This document shows, in pieces, positions 1 through 12,084 of a stretch of DNA of 64,000 nucleotides (its first letter is position 1; every line of letters starts with the position of its first letter). Location: NCBI RefSeq assembly GCF_026914185.1, contig NC_070569.1, positions 1,550,001 to 1,614,000 on the forward strand, in the 5' to 3' direction. The position numbers and the translations under genes are program-made. The DNA comes from Puccinia triticina (taxonomy: Eukaryota > Basidiomycota > Pucciniomycetes > Pucciniales > Pucciniaceae). Below the pieces are notes generated by a model. That model was not told the origin of the DNA, did not search any database, and was given only the letters and a program-made list of their open reading frames with translations.

Positions 1-216
1 TGATTCTTATCCAACAAAATGTTGCCGCTTTCCTCAATCCCGCCTCCGCAATGAGGGTAAACTAGTTCCGCATGGTTTGGATGTGTTGGGTTTTGGTTTT
101 CTGCAGAGGCAAAATGGAGTGCAAGTAAGTCCTCCCAATTGTGCACCTCCGGGGCTTGATGCCACTTTAGTTGTCAACACTCTACCTTGTGCCACGTTTG
201 TGAGCAATACTCAATC

Positions 217-677
217 CAACACTGGGTCGCTACGCTAACCATAGCGGTTAGCGTAGCGTAGCGCAGCGCGAATGCGCTATTTTTTAGCGTAGCGTTAGCG
301 CAATTGCACGCATGTGCGCTAACGCTACGCGCACGCGGTGTACAGCTATTTTAGCTGACAGCGTAGCGTTAGCGCAGATGCGCGCAATTGCGCTAACGCT
401 ACGCATGCAGGGCACAAAAGAGCGCGCGCTACGCTGCGCTACAGCGCCTTTAGCGGGAAAAAAGGGTTTTTTTTCCGCTAAAAGCGCTGTAGCGCAGCGC
501 AGCGTAGCATAGCGACTGTAGCGGCGCGCTAACGCTAACAAAGAATTGGCGCGCTGTTAGCGCAGCGTAGCGGCGCTAACAGCGCGCTAACGCTATGCAA
601 AATAGATGGGCGCTTTTTGCCGCTACGCTAACGCGTAGCGCTGAAATAGTGTAGCGTAGCGTAGCAACCCAGTGTTG
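217..677. mobile_element. Foldback element with 7-bp TSD, copy 1 (461 bp)
   Basis: The ends are inverted repeats beginning CAACACTGGG (right end CCCAGTGTTG). The element is flanked by a perfect 7-bp direct repeat CTCAATC at 210-216 and 678-684. The body is low-complexity, built from overlapping TAGCG, GCGCTA and ACGCTA words on both strands, so it can fold on itself over most of its length. It has no transposase, so it must be non-autonomous. It belongs with the elements at 31074-31500 and 41164-41492, which share the 7-bp duplication, a CAA start and AGCG-rich bodies. ORFs across it are by-products of the repeats. Confidence 0.8.
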
Positions 678-684
678 CTCAATC

Positions 685-3600
685 CCTTGGCTCTTCCGCT
701 TGTTTAGGCCAGCTTCTTCAGTTTCAAGATCATCTCCAAGAGCCCCGGACTCCCTTCTGGTTCCCATTCTTTTAGGGTTTTCTTTCAGTTCAACTTTGAC
801 TCAGCATATTTTTATTTGGAGAGAAGAGGAGAGCAGTCTAGGGACAGACTGCAAGTTGGAGAGAGATGTGGTGAGCAAAATGGTACAGACGGTCCATGGT
901 TCAAGATCCAGATGAAGACTCAAGATTCACGTGACCAGTTATCAAGATCAAGCCCTCAAGATTATCCGTCTCAAATCTCAAGCTCAAGATTCAAGATGTT
1001 GTGATTGATATTGATTTTTCTCTCTGTCCTTTTTGATGCGGCTTCAGTTCAGTTACAACTCCACTTTCCATTGCACCCATTCTCTTATGTTACTCTCCTC
1101 ATTTTTCCATGTATGTGGTTGATCTTTCTTTGTGTGTGTTTTGTTTTGTTTGTGTTGTGCAGAGCTTGTTTGTAGTTAGGGATGTGATGAACATGTCTGT
1201 GACATGTTCACTTCCTGGAGTCTGAGTTCAAAGTTTGAACTCAGATGATGGGGAGGCATGGCAGTCTTCTGATCCACAAAATACACCATCAAGATTCTCA
1301 GATCCTTATCCTCATCACCTCATCAGATCCTTATCAACCCTCAAGATCCTCATCAGCATCCCTTTCCAGATCCTCAACCCCCAAACCCGCCAACAAGTCT
1401 CACTGACATTGTTGTTCAACCCCCTTTCTCTGGTTTTCTCAGATCTCATTCATCCTAGGACCTCACAGGAAGGCAGGCTCATCACCACTTTCCCTTCCAA
1501 GCACTGCCTACTGCCTGGCACGGTAGGAGTTCCACACCGGCCGGATTCTGGATCTTTCGAGCTCAATCCCAAACCCTGATCCGGCCTCTGGGGTTTCCGG
1601 ATATCTCCGGATCTGCGGGGTCCGGATTGGAACCTTACCTGGCAGACAATTATGTGGTGTGACCGGGTCTTAATGGCAACGGCAAACTGAGGCGGGCAAC
1701 AATCTAAGCAAAAACATTGGAATTGATTCCACAGAACAGAAACACAACCAAAACCAAGATTAGCTTGAAGAATTCTTGATACACAGATGTCTTTTTACAT
1801 ACGTTGAGTAGGCTTGATTCCCTTTTCAGAAAGTCCTTCAAGAATGAGTGTTCGGAGTGATTTTTCGAATTTGACATAATCTGTGGAGCAAACCTTGAGT
1901 TCCAAATTGGATGCCTGTTAGACCAACAGGTTCCGACTGTTGTTCCTGAGCACATGCAGTGGTCTTGGAGACTTCCTCTGGGACACACTGTCAAGAAAAG
2001 CCACAAGTGCAAATCCTGGAAACTTGGGAGTAAAGTTCTCGGGGGTCTTGGCGGGCGGGGACGGGTAGACCGAGGACACCGAAAGGGCCCAGCTTCCTCT
2101 GAGTCCAGCTTCCGGAGAATTCCGGAACCACTTGGGCACGGCGGGAAGGACGAATTATTTGAAGAATGTCGGGAAATCCCTGCCTGGGTCAGATTATTAA
2201 CCTGATTAGTTGATCAGCAACCCATTCATTCTTGTTGTCTGGCTTCTTTCACGTCATGGTGCTACTTGTAGCTAGGTTGCATGCATTGATATCTTGCTGC
2301 TCTATATGCCAGATAAATCGTGGCCGGGAAGAAGGAAAGCAAAAGTTTCAATCTCGCTGTTTTCCTTCCCGGTCTTGAAAAGCGAGGCTTCTCTCCAGAG
2401 CCCTGCCTTGGGTGGATAGTTCCACTATACAATCTACGGATAGCCTGTAGTCGGTCAATCCGGCCTACCTTGACTCCTCGCATCTTGCAAAACAAACCGT
2501 TGGGACAGCCGAATTGGGCGAGTTCAACGGAAAATCCTTTTCCGACACTGTTCAGTGTTAGCCAGCCTTGACGCCTGCAGCTCCGAACAAACAAGAAGAA
2601 CGGTGCAGGGTTCACTGCTCGGAATAGCTTCGGCAACCCCCATCGGGTTGAGCTTGGTTCTATCTCAGCATGACATCGGCAAGCACCAAGCGGTCTCACA
2701 ATCTACCAACACTAGACGCGCGGTGGGATCAATCTTCCATAGCATGGCAATATTTCATGCCGTTCACACGTGGAGGATTCACGCGACCGCTCGTCTTTGT
2801 GCTATGAAGTGAATCTAGCTATGTTAGCCTTGATTTAGGCCGTGACTGGGCGTCACTGGGGTAAAGAAGATGTGCTTCTGGGTGTGAAGTTTGAACCGTG
2901 AAGAATTGAGATCAACCCTGATCTACCACGCCACGGGTTCTCTTCGGCGGCTTCTGTTTTGGTCTTGGCCCAGCTTCCTCTTTCTTTTCGGCGCCGTTGA
3001 TCTTGAGAAATGAAAATCTCGATAGAATTGACCATGTCGAGAACACTTCATGATGAATTCGGAATGCGCTCATGCTGATAATTAAATGACGGCGCAGATG
3101 AATGTCGAAGTTTGGTGAGGAACCGCAGCAAAACACGCTGACAAGTTGAGAAAAGTGTTCTTCTGATCAGCTGGCCGCTAGCATGCTCATCTAGAGTAAT
3201 GGCTGTCAAGTTTGTCACCGCTGGGTGCAGTCAAAGACGGCTATATGCGACGGTGAAAGTCGAAATTGGTCATGGGAAGATGGAAAACAACGTCAGGGAG
3301 ATCTTCAAGGGCAGCACCACACGTACATTTTTCTGACTGGAAAATAGAGGATTAAGGACACTAATGTCTGGTTACTCCCGATTCGTCTGGATTTCTCTCA
3401 GCTGCTTGCGGAAAAAAAGAACACAGTATGTATTGGAGCTTGCGGAGTATTTTACTCGCTTTCCAACCCTTGCTCTGCACCCTTTGAGTTGCCTCCGAAC
3501 ACCTACAAGGATACAAACGTATTAAAATTTAATATCCTTTTGTCGCAACCTCCTTCGCATTCATCTACCTACTTCTCAGCCACCCATCGACCCCCTCCCC

Positions 3601-3980
3601 TTCTGAGTGAGTTTTCTCATCTGAGTCCTTCCCTAGACTATCCTTCTACGCCACCATCGCCTTGAGAACTGACATTGTTTCGACCCCATCCTTGTGCCGC
3701 CCCGGTGTCCAGCCAAAGTCGCTCTTAATAAATCGTCTTCATCACCCCCTTGACGTTAATTTCTACCTAATCCATCGTGGACTTTGAAGAAGGTTCTCCA
3801 ATAGAAGCTAAATTACCCGCCGCTTTGTTGCCCCATAATTTTGACCTTCGCACTTACTCCGACTCATTCGACCTCAAGACATCTTGGGTTGGACAATCTA
3901 GCTACCCGCACTGACTCAAGTCAAGCCGTTCCTTTCGCGCCTTTCCCCATCATCTGCAGCACACCACTTCCCTGCCTCTC
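685..3980. other. Gene-poor stretch, no supported gene
   Basis: I find no ORF with convincing coding character or consistent splice phases here. The longest ORF, a minus-strand one of about 145 codons ending at 2262, has no recognisable motif. A cluster of TCCGGAT words lies near 1575-1630. Pyrimidine-rich sequence at 3560-4000 is probably the promoter and 5' leader region of the next gene. Confidence 0.4.
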
Positions 3981-3983
3981 GTC

Positions 3984-3990
3984 TATATAA
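3984..3990 (+). promoter_or_regulatory. TATA-like box
   Basis: TATATAA lies about 105 nt upstream of the ATG at 4095, followed by pyrimidine-rich leader sequence. The placement suits a fungal core promoter for the downstream gene. Confidence 0.45.
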
Positions 3991-4094
3991 TCTCCCTCCT
4001 GCATTCAACAATTGTGTTTTCTAACGAACTGTCTCCTAGTCAAACTTCCATAGAAAAAGCTCATCCATCATTATCTGTGGTCGCATCAAGCAAC

Positions 4095-4861
4095 ATGGAG
4101 CAAGTACCACCAATTTCCAACACTCAAAGTCCCGAAGCTTCATCACTCAAACGGAAGCTTCCACTCGGCGCCATAGTTTCACCCCTCAGCCCGTTTTTCA
4201 ACGAAAGGGCCAAAAATTGCGCACGTAAGTTGCAGTTTCATGATGAAGGTGCTGGAAAAACATTGCCTTGCTTGGAATTTTTGTCTCACTTTTGCACTGG
4301 TCTGTCGCGGCGTTTTTAGTGGAACAAGCCAAAGCAAAAGCTTTAGAAATGGCACTCACTATCAGCGAAAGCAAGAATCGGTGCCGGTCCGAATCTCAAA
4401 GCTCGAAACTTAGCGAAGCATGTTCTAGCACAGGCTCATTTTCGTCATCAACATCGTCGCACGACAGCCAACACTCTATGGCAACGCCCATCAGTACCCT
4501 GGATGACGAAACACTTCCACCAAGTCTGCCACGAATCTCGTACGAGGATTGGAGTAAATTTGGAATTAATCTCTTCACTCCAAAACTATTAAACCCCCAT
4601 TCCAAAATGTACTATCACTATCCATCTGTCGAGAAAAAAAAGACCAACCTTAATCACCTTACCGGCGGCAACCGACCCAGGTCAAAATCTTCGACCGTGC
4701 ACGGCTATTCACCTCCACAATTCCAAGACCATCACAACACCAATAGCCCTACAAACCCCCATCCCAGCAACCATACAATGCAAACTCGACCGCATCCCCG
4801 AAGTCCACTAACCCGATTTATCTCCCTGCGCCACCCCCTGGAGAGGAACTACACTCGATAG
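4095..4861 (+). CDS. Hypothetical serine-rich protein, two exons, about 223 residues
   Basis: I do not recognise this protein. The ATG at 4095 is in good context (CAACATGGA). Exon 1 is 4095-4224, followed by a 95-nt intron (GTAAGT donor at 4225, TTTTTAG acceptor ending 4319), and exon 2 runs 4320-4861. Phases agree (1 nt + 2 nt). The N-terminal third has a KRKLP basic patch. The middle is Ser/Thr-rich with runs of serine (about residues 65-85). A more ordered stretch around the motif ISYEDWSKFGINLF follows, and the tail is rich in His, Pro and Asn. There is no signal peptide or membrane segment, so it is probably a soluble, largely disordered protein. The longer reading frame starting at 4014 has only GTG there, so I reject that start. 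Confidence 0.6.
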
Positions 4862-5515
4862 ATTGAACATCCAGCCATATCCGTCATCTCAAGAACTCAT
4901 GTTGTGGTAGTTTTTCTCCTATCGAGCTTCCACGCCAAAATCTTGTATCTACACATGTTTTATAAAGTGTGATAAAAGCCTCTTTGTAATTATCGTTTGA
5001 ATTCTGAAGGACAAATCGCCACTTCTTTTCTCTCTGCGTTAGTTATTGACCTTTAACCTCTGCTTTCGTTTTTTCCGCGCCCTTCCTTTTTGGATCCTGG
5101 TTTATTTGCCTTTTCCATTTGTCTCATATGTCCTCTGTTTTTCTCAGCGTCGTTGTTGTTATATGTGCCCGCATCGGTAAGTAAACTGACATTGAGTTTT
5201 GTAGATAGCACTGTATTATTACCTTGTGATTGACCTCATTTTGCGGCCCTGTAAAAAAAAACCAGCATGCCCGGCACAAATAAGGAGTTGAGAGCTTTCA
5301 AAGGACGAAGAAGACTGCTTGAAACGGTTCAATTTCCTTGAAATAGTAAAAGGCGGAATGTGTGCGAAAAGAAGCAACAACGGCAGGTATCGAATGAGGT
5401 ATCAAGTCTGAACTTTTGTTGGTACACCTATGAGGCCAATTTAGACGAAGGAGGCGAGCGGAAAGAAGGGAGACGCAAGCAATCAAGCGCGGGATGGTTG
5501 TACAAAAACGGAGGA

Positions 5516-6388
5516 TCAGACATTCGAGCCCTGCGAGCGTGTTTCCCAGTCGTGGTCCTCCGTGGTCGGAATGCGGTGGTGAGGGACTACAGGTATGTGG
5601 GGATGGAGGTCTTCGGTGGCGTCACCGTTGGTCGCGCGCATTGGAAGCACGTCGCCGTTAACGGACTTTTCGCGCTGGTCTGGGCGGGTATTGTAGCCGG
5701 CGCTAGTGGGCTCATCCAGTCCGAACCATCCTGCTCGGCGGAGGGTAGCAAAATGATCAGCACGGTAGAATCGGTGGGGGACACAAGACAGGCAAGAACG
5801 AGTTACCTTTGAGGAAACTCCGGGTCCCGTTGGGACCGGTGCCAACCAGACTCGAGCCCATAGAGCCTGGGGTCTTCCGTAAGTTGTCGCCGGCGCGGAA
5901 AGATCCCAAGCCGCCAAAGTCAGCAGGGTCGACCTCGTCGAATTCCCCGCCAGGCCCGATGTCCTCCACCATCCCACTGTCCCCGGGCAGCGCATCGGCG
6001 TATGAATCATCGTTCCGCGTGCTCCGAGAACCGCGCTCCATGTTTGCCCATCTCGCAGCCATTCGCGACCGGGTGGATGAACCGTTCGTCACCGTTGTCG
6101 CCCGAGATCGGGAGCGTGGAGACGGCTTATACTTCAAGAAGAAGGTCATTAAGAGTACCAAAATCACTACGAGAAAGCAACACAGTCTATTTCAAGATTT
6201 TTTTTAGAAACAAGAAAAAAACGCGGGAATAAGATGGCCGACATGGCCTATGGGAATCAAGACCTTCTGCCTCGAGCTGACATGTTATTGGGCAGACCAA
6301 CGCAGAATAGATCTTGTTGGATACATGTTGACAACTGAGGATGTGGAGTCAAGACTTACCCGATCAATATTTTCATCACCGTTTCCAT
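5516..6388 (-). CDS. Small single-pass membrane protein, three exons, about 207 residues
   Basis: Three exons join in phase on the minus strand: 6388-6360, 6186-5807 and 5730-5516. Introns of 173 and 76 nt have GTAAGT and GTAACT donors and TAG and CAG acceptors. Residues about 6-27 form one strong hydrophobic segment (it includes LCCFLVVILVLLMTFFL), followed at once by a basic stretch (KYKPSPRSRSR). This predicts an N-terminal signal anchor with the rest in the cytosol. The remainder is acidic and Gly/Pro-rich, with no domain I recognise. The ATG at 6388 is the last in-frame Met before the anchor; upstream sequence in the same frame is open to 6775, so a longer N-terminus is possible. Plus-strand ORFs at 5360-6232 are shadows. 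Confidence 0.6.
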
Positions 6389-7285
6389 CGCGAAGGGAGT
6401 TCGTTCGAACACGAGCAGGAGAGATCCAGGAGGGGATAGCGATGTGGTGGAAGTGGAAGGTGTTCTTGGCGAGATGTGAGAGAAGAGAGATGTGGGGATA
6501 TACATCCAAACTGCGGACACTCGCAGCCGGAGGACTTTCGGCGCTTGGCTGGGTCCGGGTATGGTCGCACCGGCGACAAAAAGTGACAGGTGCGCGTCAC
6601 CTCTCGCGTTCCTCAATAAATTTGCCACCAACCCCAACAAGGCTTGAACTTCTAATGTAGTTTTTAAATATGTAGCTACCGAAAACTGCAGTTCCTCTAT
6701 TCTCAGAAGGCGAGGGCCCCATGGTCTGCGCATCTTGTACGTGTAATGCGACAAAAGTGTCATCATTCCGCGCAAGAAGAAGCGCAGTTAATGCTTGACA
6801 CTCCAGGGCCACTCTGGGCCACTCCAGGCTCATGAAAAAGTGGAGTCCCAAAAAACAGCAAATCAAAAACTGTTTCAAGCTGGAGGAAGATCAAACCATT
6901 AGCTGCATGAATAAGCCTTCCCCTCTTGAAGGTAGTTTGGAATCTGTGTTGTTTGGTGGGTTTTATGAGGAACTTACAGAAAGCTGTACAAGATAAGACT
7001 CCCAGAAACACAATCCGCAACAATTTTTGCGCCCAAACTGCAAGTTCAACTTTATCGGGATGTGTGGCTATTTAAGTAACGCTTTTTATCTGATTCAAGC
7101 TTGTGGCAACGGTCTTAGGAGAACATTCTGCAAAATGCAGATCTTTCTCTGTCATTCCAGTTCTCTCAAACCTGGCCACAATCTGCTCTTAAATAATTTA
7201 ATTCTATTAATCCTACATGCAAGTTCTTTCTCAGACTTTTCGTAGCATCTCAAACTGAGACATTTGGGCCCTTTAGTACTTTTTT

Positions 7286-8050
7286 ATGAGGCTGACTGGG
7301 AGCTTGCCACAGATGTCGTCTCGAGGATTGAATCCTTGCTTTGCGGCCTGCCTCCATACAATCGACAAGGATTTAACGACAGAATATCGCGCAGGAACGC
7401 CGACCTCTACAAAGACATCACTCAGAGCACTGGCTTTCAAATCAGATGATGTGAGTTGTATTTTTACAAATGCTAGACCAACTTGTGGTCTTGTGATGAA
7501 CAACTTATTTCATGGGGGAAATTCATTCAAAACAAGGATACTTTAATTCATAATCTTCCCCTCCAGTCTGATAATCAAGTGAGTGGGTTGTCTTTACAAA
7601 TTATAAACCAAACAAGTCTTGTTCTCAAGATTGATCTGTTGTACAATAATCTAGAGAGGTGAAACCCAGCTGAAGGAGATCGTGATCCATGCGGTCAAAG
7701 GAGAAGATCGAACTAGAAACGATCACCACTGTATAGTAACAGTAGAAAATAAACAGAGGAAAGTTTGTCCAATCTGCCTTGAAGAAATTCCGTTATCAGA
7801 AAAGTCATTCCATACTTGGAAGCAATGCAAGCACAAGTATTGTCAAGAGTGTATTGAACCTTGGCTGGCAGCCAAAGGAAAAGAAGTAACCTGCCCAGTT
7901 TGTAGAATAGATGTTCATGGGAGACAGAAGCTTGCTATTCCAATACAGATCTGTCCATTTTATGTTGGCATTGTTCAGCTCATAATTCTCCTTTACTTAT
8001 TTTTTCTTGCTTTCATACAGCCACTAATCTTTGCATCAGTGTACTACTAG
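7286..8050 (+). CDS. Membrane-anchored RING-type E3 ubiquitin ligase (candidate), three exons, about 190 residues
   Basis: The RING finger is clear: CPIC (about Cys97/Cys100), then Cys117-x-His119-x2-Cys122-x2-Cys125, then CPVC (Cys139/Cys142), the C3HC4 spacing that binds two zinc ions and recruits an E2. A hydrophobic segment at about residues 158-187 predicts a C-terminal membrane anchor, so it may act at the ER or another endomembrane. The model is exon 1 7286-7450, a 12-nt micro-exon 7567-7578 and exon 3 7655-8050. All junctions are phase 0, with GTGAGT donors and CAG/TAG acceptors. The RING exon has no in-frame ATG, so an upstream exon is required; the ATG at 7286 is the best candidate. 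Substrates cannot be inferred. Confidence 0.65.
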
Positions 8051-8083
8051 CTAAATTTAGTTTAAAAAGAATTGTAATACATA

Positions 8084-8171
8084 CACTGCAAGAAACAGTC
8101 CTAGAACAGCAGTTCTACAGCATTAACCCACATCTCAACTGGTAGCAAATGAGTGAGATTCTCTTGCAGTG
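8084..8171. repeat. 88-bp palindromic MITE remnant
   Basis: It starts CACTGCAAGA and ends with the inverse TCTTGCAGTG. The terminal hexamer CACTGC is shared with the MITE at 9685-9931, so both may use the same transposase. Confidence 0.5.
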
Positions 8172-8382
8172 ATATTTTCTCATAAAATTTGATCCAACTG
8201 GGTTAAATTGATTTTACCTTCCTCTTCAACTTGAGCCACAAGTCACTGAATTTAACTAAAAATCACATCAAATCAAAGTCTTCTAACTGGGACATAAAAA
8301 AATCTGTTACAAACAATTTCATTTCAACAAAAATGAAACAAATATGTTTCACTGAAAACATAACTGGGTCAACTGTATTAGT

Positions 8383-8575
8383 GAGCAGTTGACATGCAGG
8401 AACTTGAGGGAGGCTTGTGGTTTCACTCCAACCTTCCTCAAAGGGTTTAATCAACCAAGCTTCAATGCCCAGTGACTGTGCGCATTGCACAGTCACTGTG
8501 CCTAAAAGGCAATTATTGAATTACAAGTGGGGTTAAAATGACACCTTGGTTGGAGCACCCTGCATGTCAACTCCA
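8383..8575. repeat. MITE copy related to 9685-9931
   Basis: The inverted pair AGTTGACATGCAGG (about 8387) and CCTGCATGTCAACT (about 8560) encloses a CTGTGCG..CGCACAG type hairpin. The internal sequence aligns by eye with the core of the element at 9685-9931. The outer CACTGC ends are missing or too diverged to place. Confidence 0.5.
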
Positions 8576-9214
8576 TTTTTCTTATTTTCATCACCTGGAC
8601 TTGCCAATCAATCAGATAACAATCACCAGTCAAGGCTTGACCAGATATTATCAGGAGCAGTCAGGACCTCCTGGCTTCCAAAAACACCCGCCTCTAGGAC
8701 AGCTTCTTGTGCATACTTGGAGTTTGGTCTGCCTATAGAATTCAGCCACAACAGTTGGGATAGTACATCATAAATGGTATTTACTACATACCATTTTTAA
8801 TTTTGAGCTTATACTGAACAAAATTATCTAAGCACCCATCCCTGCTGCGGCTGGGGGGCACCCCCATTTGGTTTGGTAATGATGCATAGCATTGAGATCT
8901 CTTCTGCAGGGAGAGGAATTGGGAATAGTAAGCACATTTTGGCCTGAGAGAATCTGCAATTTTGAGTGGTGGCCAATTTCATAACCACCTGCAGAACTCA
9001 ATTTTTGACTAGTTTTTTTTTTCTTTGTGGTTTGAAGTTTGTATTTTTCTACGAGGCAACAGCCCCCAAATTTGGGGTTCCAGGGGGTGTGAAAGAATAA
9101 ATCTGTTGAGTCTGCTTAAATGGACTCAGGGACAGAGCCTGAAAGATTGAAGCATTGAATGTTCTGTTCATGTGGAGTAAGATGTGGTTAATACAAAAGC
9201 AGAGCATCAACACC

Positions 9215-9297
9215 AGCGTTACTTGCATACCAAAGCCAGCGTTACTTGCATACCAAAGCCAGCGTTACTTGCATACCAAAGCCAGCGTTACTTGCAT
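9215..9297. repeat. 23-bp tandem repeat, about 3.5 copies
   Basis: The unit AGCGTTACTTGCATACCAAAG plus CC is repeated head to tail without change. It is non-coding; translations through it are repetitive. Confidence 0.85.
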
Positions 9298-9548
9298 GAC
9301 AGATCATTGTACAGGTTTGTTTGGCCCCCAGAGGCTATTTCCTTTAGTTATATGTGGATACCAAACTGTCTATTCAATATTTTGGGAATCCATTGCCCTT
9401 GAGCTCCAAAAAAAATCTACAGTTTGAGATGCTGGGCTGCTCAGGGGAGGACCCAGGAAACCCCCTATAATTGGGGGTAATGAAAATGTATGATTTTTTT
9501 TGGCAAATTCCCAAAATGGTATGAATGGTTTTTTTTTTGGCCTCAATG

Positions 9549-10902
9549 CACCAGGGGAGACTTTGACACACTCTCCAGAGAGTGCCAGAGTCTAATTTTA
9601 TGTTTTTCTGGGTCTGATGTGAGTCAGATGTGGATTAGGAAATGATTGATAGATTCTGCAGAAGTCAATGTGAAGTGTGTCAGACACTGCAAAAAAAACT
9701 GTGTCAATTGTGAGCAGTTGACATGTGGTAACTCTGAGGAAGCTTGTGGTCTTACACCAGCCTTACTCAAGGTTTGACTCAACCCAAGCTTCAATGCACA
9801 GTCACTGTGCACCTTGCACAGTGATTGTGCCAACAAAGACACTTGTGCATTCATGTGGAGTTACAATGGCAGCTTGGCTTGAGTATCCTGCATGTCAACT
9901 GCAAGCAGTTGTCCAAGTTTTTTTTGCAGTGCAGAAGTGATGGGGAATTTTCACACAAACTTGTGCAATGTTGTATAGAACCATTTAATTTTCTAAGTAT
10001 AAATTAATTGAAATCTCTCATGAAATAATAGTTAATCAATGCCCAATTATTACTCATTCATGGTGAATTTCTGTTGATCAATTTCTCTATGTCAAAGGGG
10101 TTCCAAACAACGTAAATGTGACCTGCGGGGGCTTTCATGGCTTTCTGACCAGTTTTTACTTGTTGTGAAAGGCGCCTCCAGTGATCTGTCACCCTAATGT
10201 ACGCGCGTACACGAAGGTGACATTGGCAAAGTGGAAAAAAACTCACATGCATGTGCATGGAGACATTGGAAAAAAAACAAACACAAAAACAACTCACAAG
10301 CTTATATATGTTAAGAAGCCAGCATGTTTATCTGAAATCTGGGACCACACACCTCCAAGCTTGACTTGACTCATATTTTCACCCTACTTTCATCCTTTTT
10401 TGGCTCAATTCTAGATGATACCGGCCTTCTTTAGGGAAATATGCCAATTCAGATGGGCCTTTCACATCATTCTCACAGGGATGTACATGTTGTTGATCTG
10501 CGGGAGGCCCAACCTGCAATTTGTAACAGAGTTACACACGCGCACATGACAGTTACATTAGCAAATTGAAAACAATTACCACCTTTATGCGCATATAACT
10601 AATATGAATCAAAACCCAATAATTCATCTTAATTACCAAACACTTCAAATTGAATTATGCTTTGATTGTGGCCATTGTGTCTTGGTGGTTTCAACTGCAT
10701 TCCAGTTGTGTTCCAGTTGACTTCTGCATGACTTCTGGATGGTTTATGCATGAATCCAGGATCAGTTTCAGATCATTTGTGGATTAGTTCCAGAATTTTT
10801 CCTTAATTCTTACACTACTTTCATCAAAGGCATCCAGCACAGTTACAGAAAAAGGATACAGTATGGCACTCTCTGGAGAGTGTGTCAAAATCTCCCCTGG
10901 TG
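9549..10902. mobile_element. CACTA-like non-autonomous element, 1354 bp
   Basis: Left arm 9549-9587 and right arm 10864-10902 are 39-bp terminal inverted repeats differing at one base. They start CACCAGGGGAGA. The flanks carry the same trinucleotide ATG (9546-9548 and 10903-10905). A CAC start and a 3-bp duplication are the hallmarks of CACTA/EnSpm elements. No transposase is visible. A different MITE (9685-9931) is nested inside. A weaker outer inverted pair (GAGGACCCAG near 9446 and CTGGGTCCTC near 11703) suggests that the whole block is in turn nested in an older element. Confidence 0.7.
9685..9931. mobile_element. 247-bp MITE nested in the CACTA-like element
   Basis: The termini are CACTGCAAAAAAAACT and its imperfect inverse ending TTTTTTTTGCAGTG. 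The flanking CAGA at 9681-9684 and 9932-9935 is a possible 4-bp target duplication. The core holds a second inverted pair (AGTTGACATG / CATGTCAACT) and a CACTGTGCACCTTGCACAGTG hairpin region. Confidence 0.6.
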
Positions 10903-12084
10903 ATGGTACATAAGCACTTCAAGTGGATGAAATTGTTCCTGGATAAGGGAACTTTGGAATGAGTGAAGTTTTTTGGCCTGGCAAGTTTTTTGAATTTGGC
11001 AGGGGAAAAGTCATTTTAACCACACTAGGCAGAGTAGCATGGAAAAGATGAGAGCAAAGGCCTTCACCTTGCCTTTCTTGTCACCCATTTTGGGGACCAT
11101 CCTCCTGCACCTTATTTCCCAACTGGGTATTGCAAGTCCATCATTCAAAATTTGTCTGGCCACATGGCACTGCAAACTGCATGCCTCCACATGGGAAAAT
11201 ATTGAGACTCCAATTCCTTGGGTTTTTTGGTGGCAAAAAATTGCTTAAAAAATAAATGAAAAAAATTCTAGAATGTAGCTGAGCTTCTTGGCTACTCATT
11301 ACATGTTGAACAAAACATTCTGGATGTCTTTTGGCAAAGATATGGCCAAACAAAGAAGGTTTACTTCTGCATACCTCTCACACCAAAAAATCCCATTGCT
11401 TCACAAGTCCCTCCTTTGGAGGCGGGCACTTCATGGCCAGGAGGGACTTGATTAGTTCACAGAAAAGCCCCAACCTCCCCACCACTGCCAGCATAATTGG
11501 CTGGGTTAAGGTTATCCAAGTTGAAGTGGGATGAACACAACCAATTTAAACTTGGTTGATCTCAACTGATGAAATATAAATCCAGGGAGTTAAACTGGGA
11601 TGACTTCATCCCAGCCCAATATGCTGGCAGTGCTAGCTCAGAAGCAAACCTTGGATTACTTTTGGTACCCCACTGTGGTGCCCCCAGTTTATAGGGGGCT
11701 TACTGGGTCCTCTTACGGGCAACGGAGGTGTGTTTTTAATCTTGATTTAATTCAGGTGGGAGATAAAACTGTAAAAGTCAGACGAGTCTTCAAGAAGTCA
11801 CTATTTTCAAAAAAAGATAGAAAAAGAATGAGAAAACTTGGGGGGAAGCTACCTATGTAGGATTGGTGCTAAGATGCTAGCGCTCAGCTGGGATAAAATA
11901 AGGACTGCGGAAAGTGGTTTGAAAAAGTGAGGAAGGAGAAATGCAACAGGTATTTTCGAGTTCTCTCCGAGAATCTCGTTTAGTCATAAGCCCCGCTTGC
12001 AGCTACGGCTGGGCAGTGCCGCGGGCTTTGCTATGTAACTCGTGGACTGAGGATACGGATCGGTTGAGACGATTCTAGCGAACG
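10903..12084. other. Intergenic region upstream of the helicase gene
   Basis: No gene is supported. The ORF at 11600-11860 has no recognisable motif and overlaps a degenerate inverted-repeat end near 11668-11713. The last roughly 150 bases before 12085 are probably promoter and 5' leader of the helicase gene. Confidence 0.4.

Noticed and set aside
312..541. Cys/Ala-rich ORFs on both strands
   Set aside because: They are translations of the TAGCG palindromic repeat in the 461-bp element; both strands give similar artefacts.
1235..1579. 114-codon plus-strand ORF
   Set aside because: No motif, no splice support, and composition like the surrounding non-coding DNA.
2262..2699. 145-codon minus-strand ORF
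   Set aside because: No recognisable domain, and no ATG context or neighbouring exon strengthens it. It could be part of an unseen gene but I cannot support it.
2912..3136. Minus-strand ORF with a basic KQKPPKRTRG end
   Set aside because: Looks faintly like a nuclear-localised C-terminus, but I could not build upstream exons.
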